Source: Roseibium sediminis (GTDB taxonomy: Bacteria; Pseudomonadota; Alphaproteobacteria; Rhizobiales; Stappiaceae). From it: a stretch of DNA of 64,000 bases. The stretch spans positions 1-64,000 of the forward strand of contig NZ_VXDB01000016.1 in the NCBI RefSeq assembly GCF_008711325.1, in the 5' to 3' direction. The translations under genes and the position numbers were made by a program. This document shows positions 29,864 to 41,109 of the stretch, in pieces; the first letter of the stretch is position 1; every line of letters begins with the position of its first letter. The notes beneath the pieces are model-generated. The model did not search any database. It worked only from the letters and a program-made list of their open reading frames with translations, and had not been told where the DNA came from.

Positions 29864-30634
29864 ATGCAATTCGGGATTCTGGGACACGAAGCTCCAGAGC
29901 TTCATTTGAAGGACTGGGTGACAGCCTCCGGTGTAGTGGCCCCGTTCACGCTTGCCAATCGCGATGGCAAGGTCCGTGTGCTGTTTTTCTTTCAAGCCTG
30001 GTGCCCCAGCTGTCACAGCCACGGGTTTCCGGTGCTCAAGCACCTGATGGACCACTACAAGGGCAACAGCGAAGTTGTCTTTGCCGCCGTGCAGACCGTG
30101 TTCGAAGGATTTGGTGCCAACGGTCCCGAGCGTCGGCTGGATATGCTGGAAGATTATGGCATTGACCTGCCGATTGCGCAGGACGAAGGGCAGAGACCGG
30201 ACACGATCAAGGCCTATCGAACCGGTGGAACGCCATGGTTCGTCGTGATCTCGCCGGACGGGCGCGTCGCCCATAACGACTATCGGCTGGGTCTGCGCTC
30301 GGGCATTGCCCTGATAGATGGCCTCGTTACCGGCAGCGCCACTATCCCATCCCCGCAAGATGACAGGGTCCTGCATGACGAAGCACGGCAGACCTATCTG
30401 GTGGAATTTGCAGAAGGCGGCACGGGACGGCTCGAGTATCACCGCAACGGGCACATCCTCAGCCTTATGCATTCGGAAGTCCCGGCCAACATGCGTGGCA
30501 AGGGACTGGGCGGCCGCCTTATGGAACGGGTGCTGGAAGAGATCGAGGCAAGCGGCAGAAAGGTTCGCCCTGTCTGCTCCTACACAGCAGCCTATCTCAA
30601 TCGCTACAAGCGGTGGGCACACCTGCGAGCCTGA
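29864..30634 (+). CDS. thioredoxin-like domain fused to YjdJ-type GNAT
   Basis: A 256-aa cytoplasmic two-domain protein. Residues 1-150 form a redoxin/thioredoxin fold with the active-site AWCPSCHSH (C47, C50) and the cis-Pro loop GGTPWFVVISPDG. Residues 165-256 form a small GNAT-type domain of the YjdJ/Gcn5-related class: the hallmark acetyl-CoA loop VPANMRGKGLGGRLMERVLEEI, then VRPVCSYTAAYLNRYKRW. Such minimal GNAT domains usually stand alone. The fusion suggests redox control of, or a shared substrate with, an acyl-transfer activity. It is monocistronic. The start ATG follows AAAGGGG. Confidence 0.85.
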   Translation: MQFGILGHEAPELHLKDWVTASGVVAPFTLANRDGKVRVLFFFQAWCPSCHSHGFPVLKHLMDHYKGNSEVVFAAVQTVFEGFGANGPERRLDMLEDYGIDLPIAQDEGQRPDTIKAYRTGGTPWFVVISPDGRVAHNDYRLGLRSGIALIDGLVTGSATIPSPQDDRVLHDEARQTYLVEFAEGGTGRLEYHRNGHILSLMHSEVPANMRGKGLGGRLMERVLEEIEASGRKVRPVCSYTAAYLNRYKRWAHLRA

Positions 30635-30730
30635 CAGACTTCAGGAATGACAAACGATATATAGCGGACAAACCTGCAGTTTACCAAAGGACTCCAAAAG
30701 CCGGCTTTAGGAAAGTTGCTCATTTCGGCT

Positions 30731-31339
30731 TTAACCGACCGCTGGCTTAACGAAGTCACCAAGGCATCGTTCGATTGTCACCGTAGGCGGGGCGCGAAGA
30801 GTTTGCAGAATAACGCAGCTCCGTTCTGCGGCATCGATCAGCCCGTTCAGATGCGGCTCCGACAGATCACACTCCGTTTTCAGATCGACCTTCATGTGCG
30901 CGTTTTGAAACCCAACAGGCACACCTTCACCTGTCATCAGCGCCCCACGGACGTCCGCACCAAGACTAACCTGCACTTCAAGGTGGCTCAGCTTTATCTC
31001 CTTGAGGTTCGCAATTATGCGGATGGCCGTATCAAGACAGCTTGCCAACGCCGCAGCCAGGAGTTCACCGGGACACGGAAAATCGCTTTCGCCTCCAACG
31101 GCCTCGTGAACAGAAACGGGAATATCCACCGGTATGGCTTCGCCGCAAACGACATGCCCATGGATTGGGTGATCAGCGGGAATCTGAGTATCAACTGTTC
31201 TTGCATGATCACACACCCACGCAGCATCCGGCATGTCATGGTAGTGCTTGCGCAATGGCAATTGCCGGTCAAAAATATTGGTCGGCCGCCCTTCTGCGAA
31301 TGAATGGATGTGGCTCAGGTATTTGGGATCCAGTGCCAT
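30731..31339 (-). CDS. OsmC family protein
   Basis: A 202-aa OsmC/Ohr-fold protein, starting at the ATG 31339. The two redox Cys expected for this peroxidase fold are seen in AALASCLDTAIR and in ERSCVILQTLRAPPTV. The N-terminal half is longer than in Ohr and contains several His and Cys residues (DAAWVCDHARTV). It starts one base after the stop of the MddA-like gene (TAA-A-ATG), so the two are translationally linked. It probably reduces organic hydroperoxides or handles reactive thiol compounds. Base composition of this block is more AT-rich than that of the core genes. Confidence 0.82.
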   Translation of the reverse strand: MALDPKYLSHIHSFAEGRPTNIFDRQLPLRKHYHDMPDAAWVCDHARTVDTQIPADHPIHGHVVCGEAIPVDIPVSVHEAVGGESDFPCPGELLAAALASCLDTAIRIIANLKEIKLSHLEVQVSLGADVRGALMTGEGVPVGFQNAHMKVDLKTECDLSEPHLNGLIDAAERSCVILQTLRAPPTVTIERCLGDFVKPAVG

Positions 31340-31340
31340 T

Positions 31341-32078
31341 TTACCGCCCCCAGCCAAGTCCGGGAACAAACGCAGGGACCTCACGCTGATATGCGCGATA
31401 GTCATCACCAATCTCGGCTATCAGGTCCTTTTCTTCGAGATGCCGCACAGCTATGAAGATGTAACCTGTGGTCACCAACGCGAACAAAAGATGCCCGACT
31501 GACATGGTAGGCGCTGCCCAAAAGGCGATCAGAAACCCTGTCATAATGGGATGTCGTACGAATCTATACAGACCAACCCTGACGAAACCCGGTTGCGTCG
31601 CGTCGCGCTCTTTCAGGTTCGCGTAAATTTGCTTTAGGCCAAACAGATCAAAATGGTCGATCGTGAAGGTTGATACCAAAACAACCAGCCAGCCGATCCC
31701 AAAAAGCACGGTCAACACCATTCCAAAAATTGTATTACTGACATCCCAAATCGGGGTCGCAAGCGGTTGCCAGAACGCAAAGATTAGGATCAACGCAACG
31801 CATGTCGTCAGAATGTATGTGCTGCGTTCAGCAGCCTTGGGAATTATTTTTGTCCAGATGCGTTTGAAAGCGGGACGTGCCATGATGCTATGTTGAAGCG
31901 CAAAGACAGAAAGCAGCGTCAGATTAATCACAATTGAAATCGCGAACGGCCCTTGGGCGCCGGCATCAATGGATTTTGGCACCAGAATGTTGCCAACAAA
32001 TCCGATGGAATACAGGAACGTCGCCAGAAAAATGGCGTAGGCAGCGATGCCATAAATGAATGTAATTGAGCGCCCCAT
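31341..32078 (-). CDS. mddA: isoprenylcysteine methyltransferase-family protein, probable methanethiol S-methyltransferase
   Basis: A 245-aa integral membrane protein with about six hydrophobic segments. The segment FALQHSIMARPAFKRIWTKIIP, then ERSTYIL, TIDHFDLFGLKQIYANL, the SAM-site motif YRFVRHPIMTGFLIAFWAAPTMSVGHLLFA and the final EEKDLIAEIGDDYRAYQREVPAF match the MddA branch of the NnrU/ICMT superfamily. MddA methylates methanethiol with SAM, giving dimethyl sulfide. The assignment to MddA is from remembered sequence pattern; a generic ICMT-family methyltransferase is the fallback. It forms an operon with OsmC and diverges from an HxlR regulator. Confidence 0.72.
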   Translation of the reverse strand: MGRSITFIYGIAAYAIFLATFLYSIGFVGNILVPKSIDAGAQGPFAISIVINLTLLSVFALQHSIMARPAFKRIWTKIIPKAAERSTYILTTCVALILIFAFWQPLATPIWDVSNTIFGMVLTVLFGIGWLVVLVSTFTIDHFDLFGLKQIYANLKERDATQPGFVRVGLYRFVRHPIMTGFLIAFWAAPTMSVGHLLFALVTTGYIFIAVRHLEEKDLIAEIGDDYRAYQREVPAFVPGLGWGR

Positions 32079-32178
32079 TGCGAGCTCCTTTCATTGCAAA
32101 ATCACTTGAAAAACCCAAGCTTCGCATAATGATAAGAGGATGGAGCGGTGGGAGATACTTCACATTTTATACTAAACC

Positions 32179-32195
32179 ACTACAAAATCCGTAGT
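32179..32195. promoter_or_regulatory. candidate HxlR operator
   Basis: ACTAC-N7-GTAGT, an inverted repeat in the 152-base gap between the divergent mddA-like and HxlR genes, 36 bases upstream of the HxlR start. HxlR/YodB regulators bind short inverted repeats with a seven-base centre (TACT-N7-AGTA), so the form fits well. Confidence 0.5.
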
Positions 32196-32230
32196 AGTCA
32201 TGCAGCCCTTCGAAACAGTATGCTTATGAA

Positions 32231-32935
32231 ATGAACAATAAAATGACGAACGTATCAGGCAGCCTCTGCCCAGCAATGGCATCCGCAGACCTACTGGGGG
32301 ACAAGTGGACCTTGTTATTGCTGCGCGAAATGTTCTTAGGAACGACACGGTTCGGCCGGTTTCAAAAGGCCATTCCAAGAATATCGCCTTCGATCTTGAG
32401 CAAACGGCTCAAGACATTGGAAGCGGCTGAGATCATAATTCGTAAGGCGGCGCCGGCCGGACAGGCGACCGAATATAAGCTGACGCGCTCTGGCCGAGAA
32501 CTTGGGCCTATCATCGAGAATATGGCCGTCTGGGGCATGCGGTGGCGCAAACGCAGCATCGCGGCACAGGATTGTGATGTTGGCGGATTTATGTGGGATT
32601 TTCACCGCACACTTAATACAGAAAGCTTACCGGACGGAGAAACCGTAATCCTTGTGCAAATATCCGACCGCGCTGATCTCAATTCATGGTGGGTGATTGC
32701 AAATGGCGATGTAGTCGACCTATGCGCCGAGGACCCTGGTCATGAGGTTGATGTCTACCTCACGGCAACGCTCGCAAATTTGATTACGCTTTGGTTGGGG
32801 GATGTGGGTGTGAAGCTGGCGGTTGACGACAAAACCATCTATTTGGACGGGTCAAGGCATCTGATAAATACAGCGCAGGACTGGATGGCGCAGTCTCCAC
32901 TTGTTAGGGTCAGACCAGCTTCTCCGGCTCAATGA
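32231..32935 (+). CDS. HxlR family transcriptional regulator
   Basis: A 234-aa winged-helix regulator. The N-terminal HxlR domain (about 10-105) reads SLCPAMASADLLGDKWTLLLLREMFLG, then FQKAIPRISPSILSKRLKTLEAAEII and the wing YKLTRSGRELGPII. Cys13, just before the first helix, is the Cys used by YodB/HypR-type members to sense disulfide or quinone stress. A C-terminal extension of about 120 residues (SCP2-like in outline) is absent from short HxlR proteins and may bind a ligand. It is divergent from the mddA-osmC operon, its likely target. Confidence 0.87.
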   Translation: MNNKMTNVSGSLCPAMASADLLGDKWTLLLLREMFLGTTRFGRFQKAIPRISPSILSKRLKTLEAAEIIIRKAAPAGQATEYKLTRSGRELGPIIENMAVWGMRWRKRSIAAQDCDVGGFMWDFHRTLNTESLPDGETVILVQISDRADLNSWWVIANGDVVDLCAEDPGHEVDVYLTATLANLITLWLGDVGVKLAVDDKTIYLDGSRHLINTAQDWMAQSPLVRVRPASPAQ

Positions 32936-33177
32936 TAATTCTCATCCAGCACAAATTCCTGACCGCTTGTCGAAAGCCGACATTCGCTGCGGAACGTAAA
33001 ATCAGCAATTAGAGTATTTCCAGCTTTTTCATCGGTCAGAACGGCATTGATCAGAAAAGATTTGCCAGTCAATGACATAGCTTGGCAAGAGGCAGTAAAA
33101 TTAAGAAGCTGAAAAGAATTTCACAACACAGCTGGTTCGATGGGGCACCACATCATCATAAGGCACTTCATAAAGAA

Positions 33178-33206
33178 ACAAAAAAAGGCGGCCAATCGGC
33201 CGCCCT
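33178..33206 (-). terminator. rho-independent terminator of cbiM
   Basis: On the minus strand a seven-pair stem GGCGGCC / GGCCGCC with a GATT loop is followed by a run of T residues, 24 bases past the cbiM stop. The rest of the 294-base gap between the HxlR gene and cbiM (32936-33229) shows no gene. Confidence 0.88.
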
Positions 33207-33229
33207 TTTCATTTCGAATGATGAATTGC

Positions 33230-33913
33230 TCAGGCTGCAGCGTGGTGCAGGCGGTTGGTGAAGAGCGGGCTGTCAGCCAGCGGAGCAAGCGTCTTGGCAC
33301 CGGCAAGCACAGCAAGATCCAGAAGCGGTTCACCCAGAACAACCAGCATGTAGGCTGCGCCGAAGGAGCCGACGGAAACCATGTTCTCCGCACCAAAGCC
33401 CTGACCGTAGAAGGCCCAGAAGGCGACCCAGGCCACGATACCGCCCTGATAGGTGGTCGAAAGCGCCAGCGCCTGTGCGTAGGACACGTCCTTGTAAGCC
33501 GTCTTGGTCGGGATGATCTTGTTTGCCAGAAGGCTGACGGCATAGAGCGGAACGATCAGCGTGGTCAGGTTGATACCGAATTGCGGCAGATCGAACGGAG
33601 CCACAAGCAGCCCCTGCATCAAAAGGCCAAGGGCCAGCCCGACAGCCGCCGGTCCGGCGCCAAGAACAAGAAACAGCGTCGAGCCAAGGATGAAGTGAAC
33701 TTCGGAAACCCCGACCGGATAATGCGGCAGCAGCTCAAAAAACGAGAAGACAGCGGCAGTCGCAATCACGCTGCGGGCAGCAAGACCGACTACCCCACCA
33801 TCCTTGCGAAAGGTGTCGAGGCACATCTTTCCGATGAGACCGGCAGCGGCAATTCCTGTGCCGTAGGAAAGCGCCATCTTTGCGCCGTCAACAATGCCCG
33901 GTTCAATATGCAT
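33230..33913 (-). CDS. cbiM: cobalt ECF-transporter substrate component, CbiM-like
   Basis: A 227-aa membrane protein with six or seven hydrophobic segments. It begins MHIEPGIVDGAKMALSYG, with the N-terminal Met-His pair that CbiM/NikM proteins use to bind the metal, and contains FELLPHYPVGVSEVHFILGSTLFL, the conserved His-rich region of the family. I chose the ATG at 33913 behind AAAGGAG; an alternative start eight codons upstream lacks this. It is preceded by a cobalamin riboswitch, so cobalt uptake would be shut off by B12. No cbiN, cbiQ or cbiO gene follows: a terminator closes the unit. Confidence 0.85.
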   Translation of the reverse strand: MHIEPGIVDGAKMALSYGTGIAAAGLIGKMCLDTFRKDGGVVGLAARSVIATAAVFSFFELLPHYPVGVSEVHFILGSTLFLVLGAGPAAVGLALGLLMQGLLVAPFDLPQFGINLTTLIVPLYAVSLLANKIIPTKTAYKDVSYAQALALSTTYQGGIVAWVAFWAFYGQGFGAENMVSVGSFGAAYMLVVLGEPLLDLAVLAGAKTLAPLADSPLFTNRLHHAAA

Positions 33914-33969
33914 TTCATTACTCCTTTGCGCACCCACCGTGCGCGAGGTCGTTTCAGATTGCCATCTGC

Positions 33970-34172
33970 AAGAGAGGCGTCGTTTACGGCAGGTCTCCTG
34001 GCTCGCGGGTCCTGGCTCCGCCCGCCTTCCCGGCTTGTCCAGCCAGTGGCATTTCGGGCGTCACTCTCCGCTTACAGTTGCGGGGGCAGCCACGGTCTTG
34101 GTCCCTTTTGGGTACGCCTCACCGTGTTCCCATTTAATCCACCCTTGCTTTTGCTTGGCGGAACCGTGTCAT
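33970..34172 (-). promoter_or_regulatory. cobalamin (AdoCbl) riboswitch
   Basis: Read on the minus strand, the conserved elements appear in order: CGGTTCC, GGGAACACGGTGAGGC, CTGCCCCCGCAACTGTAAGC, the B12 box region GCCACTGG, and finally GCCAGGAGACCTGCCG. These are the core of the class I cobalamin riboswitch. It ends about 60 bases upstream of cbiM. B12 binding should repress cbiM expression. The boundaries are approximate. Confidence 0.95.
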
Positions 34173-34363
34173 CATCCTTGCCGGGTTTGATGATTTTTTT
34201 CAAGCCCGACGCACCCGCTCCTTTGGAGAAAATGCGACTTCCGCTTTCAGAGGCAGGCACATAAAGGACCCGAATTTCCATAGTAATGTTGCATGAAAAG
34301 AACTGATCAGTAACTGATACCGTACCGGTTTTGAAATTGTTCCTTTTGTCAGAGAGGCTTCCA

Positions 34364-35566
34364 ATGGGTTTTGAAATTGATGCTTTTGGTGCGCTGACAC
34401 TTGGCATAGTCGTTTATCTTGTCGGCACGCGCCTGAACGAAAAAATTGCGGTCCTTCGAAATTATTCCATACCCGAACCTGTATCCGGCGGTCTTCTGAC
34501 TGCACTTTTCTTTCTCGGTGTCGTGCTCGTGACCGGGCGTAGTGTCTCCTTCGACCTTGCCGCGCGCGACATGTTGCTGGTCTACTTCTTCACCTCCGTT
34601 GGGCTTAACGCCCGCATAGCAGACCTCGTCAAGGGGGGCCCCTTGCTTGCGATCCTGCTAGTCCTCACCATTGTTTGCATGTTCCTGCAGAACGCCGTCG
34701 GCGCCTTAAATGCGTTCTTGTGGGACATCCCGCTTGAGGCGGGTGCGATGCTCGGAACAGCGTCACTGATAGGGGGACATGGAACAGCGATTGCCTGGGG
34801 CCCTGTTCTGCAAAATGAATATGGGGTCGCTGGCGCCGCAGAACTGGGCATAGCCACGGCTACAATGGGCTTGATTGTAGCGAGTTTGCTGGGCGGTCCG
34901 ATTGCCCGTTTTCTGGTTGAGCGCAAGGATCTCCTTAAACAGAATAAGCTTGAGGACGACTCCCCCGTCGATCATGATGCGGTCACGGCAAAGGACCCGA
35001 TATCCAACAATGGTATCTTGCGGTCTGTGTTGTGGATTCACATAGCCATCGCCATAGGGTATTCGATCCACAGCGCCCTCAGCAGCGCCGGTATCATGTT
35101 GCCGCTGTTTGTCCCCTGCCTGCTGACAGGCATCGTCCTGTCCAACACCGTGCCGCATTTCTTCACCGCGATCGAATGGCCGGCCCGCTCGGCTTCAATG
35201 GCGCTCATTCAGGAATTCAGTCTGAGCGTGTTCCTCGCCATGTCCCTGATGAGCATGGAACTCTGGACACTGGCTTCCAGCGCAGGCGTGCTAACCACAA
35301 CCATCGTGATGCAGGCCGCCGTCGCCGCCGTGTTCATCATCTTCGTCGTGTTCCCGATCATGGGCCGGAATTATTTTGCGGCAGTTCTATCGGCCGGTTT
35401 TGCAGGCTTTTCCCTTGGCGCGACGCCGACGGCTATTGCCAACATGACCGCTGTCACCCAGCGCTACGGCCCCTCGCCGCTTGCCTTCATCATCCTGCCA
35501 TTGATTTCGGCGTTCTTCGTGGACCTCGCCAACGCCTTCATCATCCAGTGGTTCGTCAGCCTCTGA
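34364..35566 (+). CDS. gltS: sodium/glutamate symporter GltS
   Basis: A 400-aa secondary transporter of the ESS family that takes up glutamate with Na+. It is built from two inverted five-helix halves; the two GGxG-type loops are seen as ASLIGGHGTAIAWGP and FSLGATPTAIANM. The N-terminal sequence IPEPVSGGLL is also characteristic. I place the start at the ATG 34364 because the N-terminal MGFEIDAFGALTLGIVVYLVG begins the first helix; the frame is open 11 codons further upstream. It is divergent from the riboswitch-cbiM unit and converges with katG. Confidence 0.93.
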   Translation: MGFEIDAFGALTLGIVVYLVGTRLNEKIAVLRNYSIPEPVSGGLLTALFFLGVVLVTGRSVSFDLAARDMLLVYFFTSVGLNARIADLVKGGPLLAILLVLTIVCMFLQNAVGALNAFLWDIPLEAGAMLGTASLIGGHGTAIAWGPVLQNEYGVAGAAELGIATATMGLIVASLLGGPIARFLVERKDLLKQNKLEDDSPVDHDAVTAKDPISNNGILRSVLWIHIAIAIGYSIHSALSSAGIMLPLFVPCLLTGIVLSNTVPHFFTAIEWPARSASMALIQEFSLSVFLAMSLMSMELWTLASSAGVLTTTIVMQAAVAAVFIIFVVFPIMGRNYFAAVLSAGFAGFSLGATPTAIANMTAVTQRYGPSPLAFIILPLISAFFVDLANAFIIQWFVSL

Positions 35567-35573
35567 GTTTCTT

Positions 35574-35606
35574 GAAAAGAAAAACGCCCCGGTTTTGGCC
35601 GGGGCG
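35574..35606 (-). terminator. terminator of katG
   Basis: Perfect stem CGCCCCGG / CCGGGGCG with a six-base loop. On the minus strand it is followed by a T-rich run, so it fits katG, whose stop lies 28 bases upstream. On the plus strand it lies 18 bases after gltS but lacks T residues. Confidence 0.8.
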
Positions 35607-35634
35607 CTGATGTTCAAATCAAGCTTCCGTCTGA

Positions 35635-38049
<2,415 letters not shown>

Positions 38050-38955
38050 ATGACACCGCTCACCATCAGACAATTGCACTATTTTGACGCGCTGGCGCGG
38101 CTCAATCATTTCGGCCAAGCGGCAGAGACCTGCGCAATTTCCCAACCGGCCCTGTCCATGCAGATCAAGGAATTGGAGACTTTGCTTGGTGCGCCCCTGT
38201 TTGAAAGAAACGCGCGCAAACTGAGACTGACGCCTTTCGGGGAAGTCGCTGTGGAACGTGCCCGCGCAATCCTGAAATCAATTGACGAACTGGAAGACCT
38301 TGCACGCGCCTCGTCCGGAAAGCTTGTCGGCAGGCTGAGGATCGGCATCATCCCGACCATTGCGCCCTATCTGCTGCCGTCAATCATCCAGACTCTGCAG
38401 ACCGACTATCCGGGACTGGACATCCATGTGCGGGAAACGATCACGCCCACGCTGATTTCAGAGCTGGATAATGGCAAGCTGGATACAGCCATCGTTGCCC
38501 TGCCAGTCTCGGAACCCGGTCTGACCGAAGCACCGTTGTTTGAGGAGAATTTCGTTCTCGTTCGCCCGATATCCGACGCAAACAAACCGGTGCCGGATCC
38601 TGACACCTTGCGCCAGATGCGCCTGCTGCTGCTGGAAGAAGGCCACTGTTTCCGCGATCAGGCCCTCGCCTACTGCAACATAGGCCAAGGCTCGACCCGC
38701 GAAGTGCTCGATGCAAACTCGCTGGCAACCCTGGTCCAGATGGTTGGGGCAGGCATGGGCGTCACCTTGATCCCGGAAATGGCCGTTTCCATCGAAACAC
38801 GCTCTGCTGAAGTCTCGATTTCGGCTTTTTCGGAGCCCAAGCCGAACCGGACCATTGGCATGATCTGGCGCCGAACCACACCGCTGGCACGTCAAATGGA
38901 AGATATTGCAGACACAATCCGCCATTCGATCGGGGATGTGCGTCCAGCAGCATGA
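38050..38955 (+). CDS. oxyR: hydrogen peroxide-inducible regulator OxyR
   Basis: A 301-aa LysR-type regulator. The N-terminal HTH (LTIRQLHYFDALARLNHFGQAAETCAISQPALSMQIKELE) is followed by the effector domain with the two redox Cys in EEGHCFRDQALAYCNIG, matching the Cys199-Cys208 pair of E. coli OxyR. That pair and the divergent katG make this assignment firm. Oxidation forms the disulfide and switches on katG. Confidence 0.96.
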   Translation: MTPLTIRQLHYFDALARLNHFGQAAETCAISQPALSMQIKELETLLGAPLFERNARKLRLTPFGEVAVERARAILKSIDELEDLARASSGKLVGRLRIGIIPTIAPYLLPSIIQTLQTDYPGLDIHVRETITPTLISELDNGKLDTAIVALPVSEPGLTEAPLFEENFVLVRPISDANKPVPDPDTLRQMRLLLLEEGHCFRDQALAYCNIGQGSTREVLDANSLATLVQMVGAGMGVTLIPEMAVSIETRSAEVSISAFSEPKPNRTIGMIWRRTTPLARQMEDIADTIRHSIGDVRPAA

Positions 38956-38991
38956 TCGGTTTGTCGGAAACACAAGGCGATGTGGAAGGGA

Positions 38992-41109
38992 TCAACTGAT
39001 GCCGTTGGCTGACTTTCCCGGCAGCCTGTCTGCCTGCAACTCAGCCATCCGCTCCCTGGCGAGCAACTCCCGGAACTCGGCAATGGGCATCGGCTTGCTC
39101 CAAAGGAAGCCTTGCCCGTAACGTCCTCCCCAAACCTTGATGTAGTCAGCCTGAAGCTCGGTTTCGATACCTTCCGAAACCGTTTCCATGTTCAGCTGGC
39201 GCGCCATGAGAAGGATGAGCTCGGTAATCTTTCGGCGATCCTCATTCGTGGCCAAATCGCGAATAAAGGATCGATCGATCTTCAGCGTGTTGAACGGAAG
39301 ATTGGTCAGGCTGTTCAGGCAGGAATACCCGGTCCCGAAATCATCGATTGCGAATTTGACCCCCTCGTTCCTGATCGGGGTGATTTTGTCGATGATCGCC
39401 TGCGTGTAGTCCACCAAACTGGACTCAGTGATTTCCAATTCGAGCTTCTGCGTCGGGAACCCGCTTTCGCCAATGATCCCGAGCATACGATCGGTAAAGC
39501 TCGGGCTCTGCAACTGCAGAGGAGATACGTTGACCGCAACGGAAATGTCGAAGCCGAGCTCACGCGTTGCGCCGATATCCTCCAGCGCCTTCTGCAGAAC
39601 GAACTCGCCAATGGGAACAATTAGGCCGGTTTCCTCGGCCGCCGGAATGAACTTCAGCGGGGACACGCTGCCGAGTTCGGGATCATTCCAGCGCAGCAAG
39701 GCTTCCGCGCCGGATATCTTCTCGGTCAGGATATCAACCTTGGGCTGGTAATGCACCTCAAGCGAATTGTTCTCCAACGCATGTGAAAGGCGAGATTCCA
39801 GGAATTCCTTCTCCACCACCTCGGCCCGAAGCGCAGGTGTGTAGAAGACAGGCCTGCCCCTGCCCGCACTTTTGGCCCGGTACATGGCAAGGTTGGCATT
39901 TTGCAGAACTTCGGTAGAGGTCTGTTCCGTGTTGGCGAACTGCACAACCCCGATACTGACTGAGATCGTGAAGAGATGCTGCTCGATCCGAAAAGACCTG
40001 CCCATTTTCTCCACCAACTCGTCAGAAATCTCGGCAATCTGGTCGTCGGAAAACGCACCCGACAGGATCACAACAAACTCGTCACCGGAGAACCGTGACA
40101 CAAAGGGATCTGCGGCTGCATTGCGTTCAGCACAGGCCCCGGTGATCTCCGACAGCCGCTCGGCCAGATGGGTCAGAACCATGTCGCCGACGCGATATCC
40201 ATGCATGTCATTGATCAGCTTGAAGCGATCGAGGCCAATATAGAAAACAACGCCCTCCGCACCCTTCTTTCCGCCAACACGATCTGCCAGCGCCTTTTCA
40301 AGCTGCGTGCGATTTGGCAACCCGGTGATCCGATCGGTAAAGACATGGCGCCTGATTTCGGCAACACTCTGACGGGTCGTGGTCATCAGTTTCTTGAAGA
40401 CCGTTTGCAATTGGCCAACCTCACCGGGGGCAAGGCGCGAAAGGTTCACATCAAGATCAAGAAACCCCTCCGAAGCCACCTTGGCCGTTTCGGCGATTTC
40501 ACTCAACCCGGCAGTTGCCCGGTGCATGAGGACTGCAATAACCGGAACAAAGACGGCAAAAACAAGCAGAAGGGTGACAGCACTCTGGATTTCGAATTCC
40601 TTCAAAAGTGCATGTAACTCCCGCTTCGACACCCGAATGAGCACACTTCCAACCACTCGCCCATTGGAAATGGCGGGTGCGACATAAACCATCGACTGTT
40701 CGGCATTCTTGATTTGGGCGACGCCCGTCTCCGCAGCCCGCACGGCTAATGGCTCAATGGTAATTGCCGATGGGGCATTGAAAGTCTTCCAGTCCGAGGC
40801 GAACTCACGACCAGCCAGCGTATAAGCTTTTGCCGCGATCACAGGATCTGCAGCAATGGTGTTGAGGATCGTTTCGACCCTCTCGGACCGAAGCCAAGGA
40901 ATATCCAGCGCGACCGACGCGGCGATGGTGTCCGCCTTGTCCCGCGCAAACGATTCCAGACGCGCTTCAATCTTGGAGGCCTGAGAATAGTAGTTGACGA
41001 ATATCAGCGTGAGCGTGAATGCCAGCATCCCAAGCACGGAATAGACCGTCGCCCTGACAAACACCCTCTGAAATGCATTTCTGACCCTGGAAATCACTCC
41101 GCCCAACAT
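38992..41109 (-). CDS. membrane GGDEF-EAL protein with HAMP
   Basis: A 705-aa inner-membrane protein. A transmembrane segment (about 20-42), a periplasmic sensor loop (about 43-175), a second transmembrane segment (about 178-198) and a HAMP-like linker lead to a GGDEF domain (about 260-430) and an EAL domain (about 445-690). The GGDEF loop is RFSGDEFVV, with the first Gly changed to Ser. The EAL domain keeps GAEALLRW, ELEITESSL, FAIDDFGTGYS and VSEGIET, so it should be an active c-di-GMP phosphodiesterase. Diguanylate cyclase activity is uncertain. It shares its strand with the chemoreceptor gene, 288 bases downstream of it. Confidence 0.9.
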   Translation of the reverse strand: MLGGVISRVRNAFQRVFVRATVYSVLGMLAFTLTLIFVNYYSQASKIEARLESFARDKADTIAASVALDIPWLRSERVETILNTIAADPVIAAKAYTLAGREFASDWKTFNAPSAITIEPLAVRAAETGVAQIKNAEQSMVYVAPAISNGRVVGSVLIRVSKRELHALLKEFEIQSAVTLLLVFAVFVPVIAVLMHRATAGLSEIAETAKVASEGFLDLDVNLSRLAPGEVGQLQTVFKKLMTTTRQSVAEIRRHVFTDRITGLPNRTQLEKALADRVGGKKGAEGVVFYIGLDRFKLINDMHGYRVGDMVLTHLAERLSEITGACAERNAAADPFVSRFSGDEFVVILSGAFSDDQIAEISDELVEKMGRSFRIEQHLFTISVSIGVVQFANTEQTSTEVLQNANLAMYRAKSAGRGRPVFYTPALRAEVVEKEFLESRLSHALENNSLEVHYQPKVDILTEKISGAEALLRWNDPELGSVSPLKFIPAAEETGLIVPIGEFVLQKALEDIGATRELGFDISVAVNVSPLQLQSPSFTDRMLGIIGESGFPTQKLELEITESSLVDYTQAIIDKITPIRNEGVKFAIDDFGTGYSCLNSLTNLPFNTLKIDRSFIRDLATNEDRRKITELILLMARQLNMETVSEGIETELQADYIKVWGGRYGQGFLWSKPMPIAEFRELLARERMAELQADRLPGKSANGIS

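Noticed and set aside
32936-33130. Possible gene remnant after the HxlR gene (GCCGACATTCGCTGCG stretch)
   Set aside because: No open frame of useful length and no pairing structure; too short to name.
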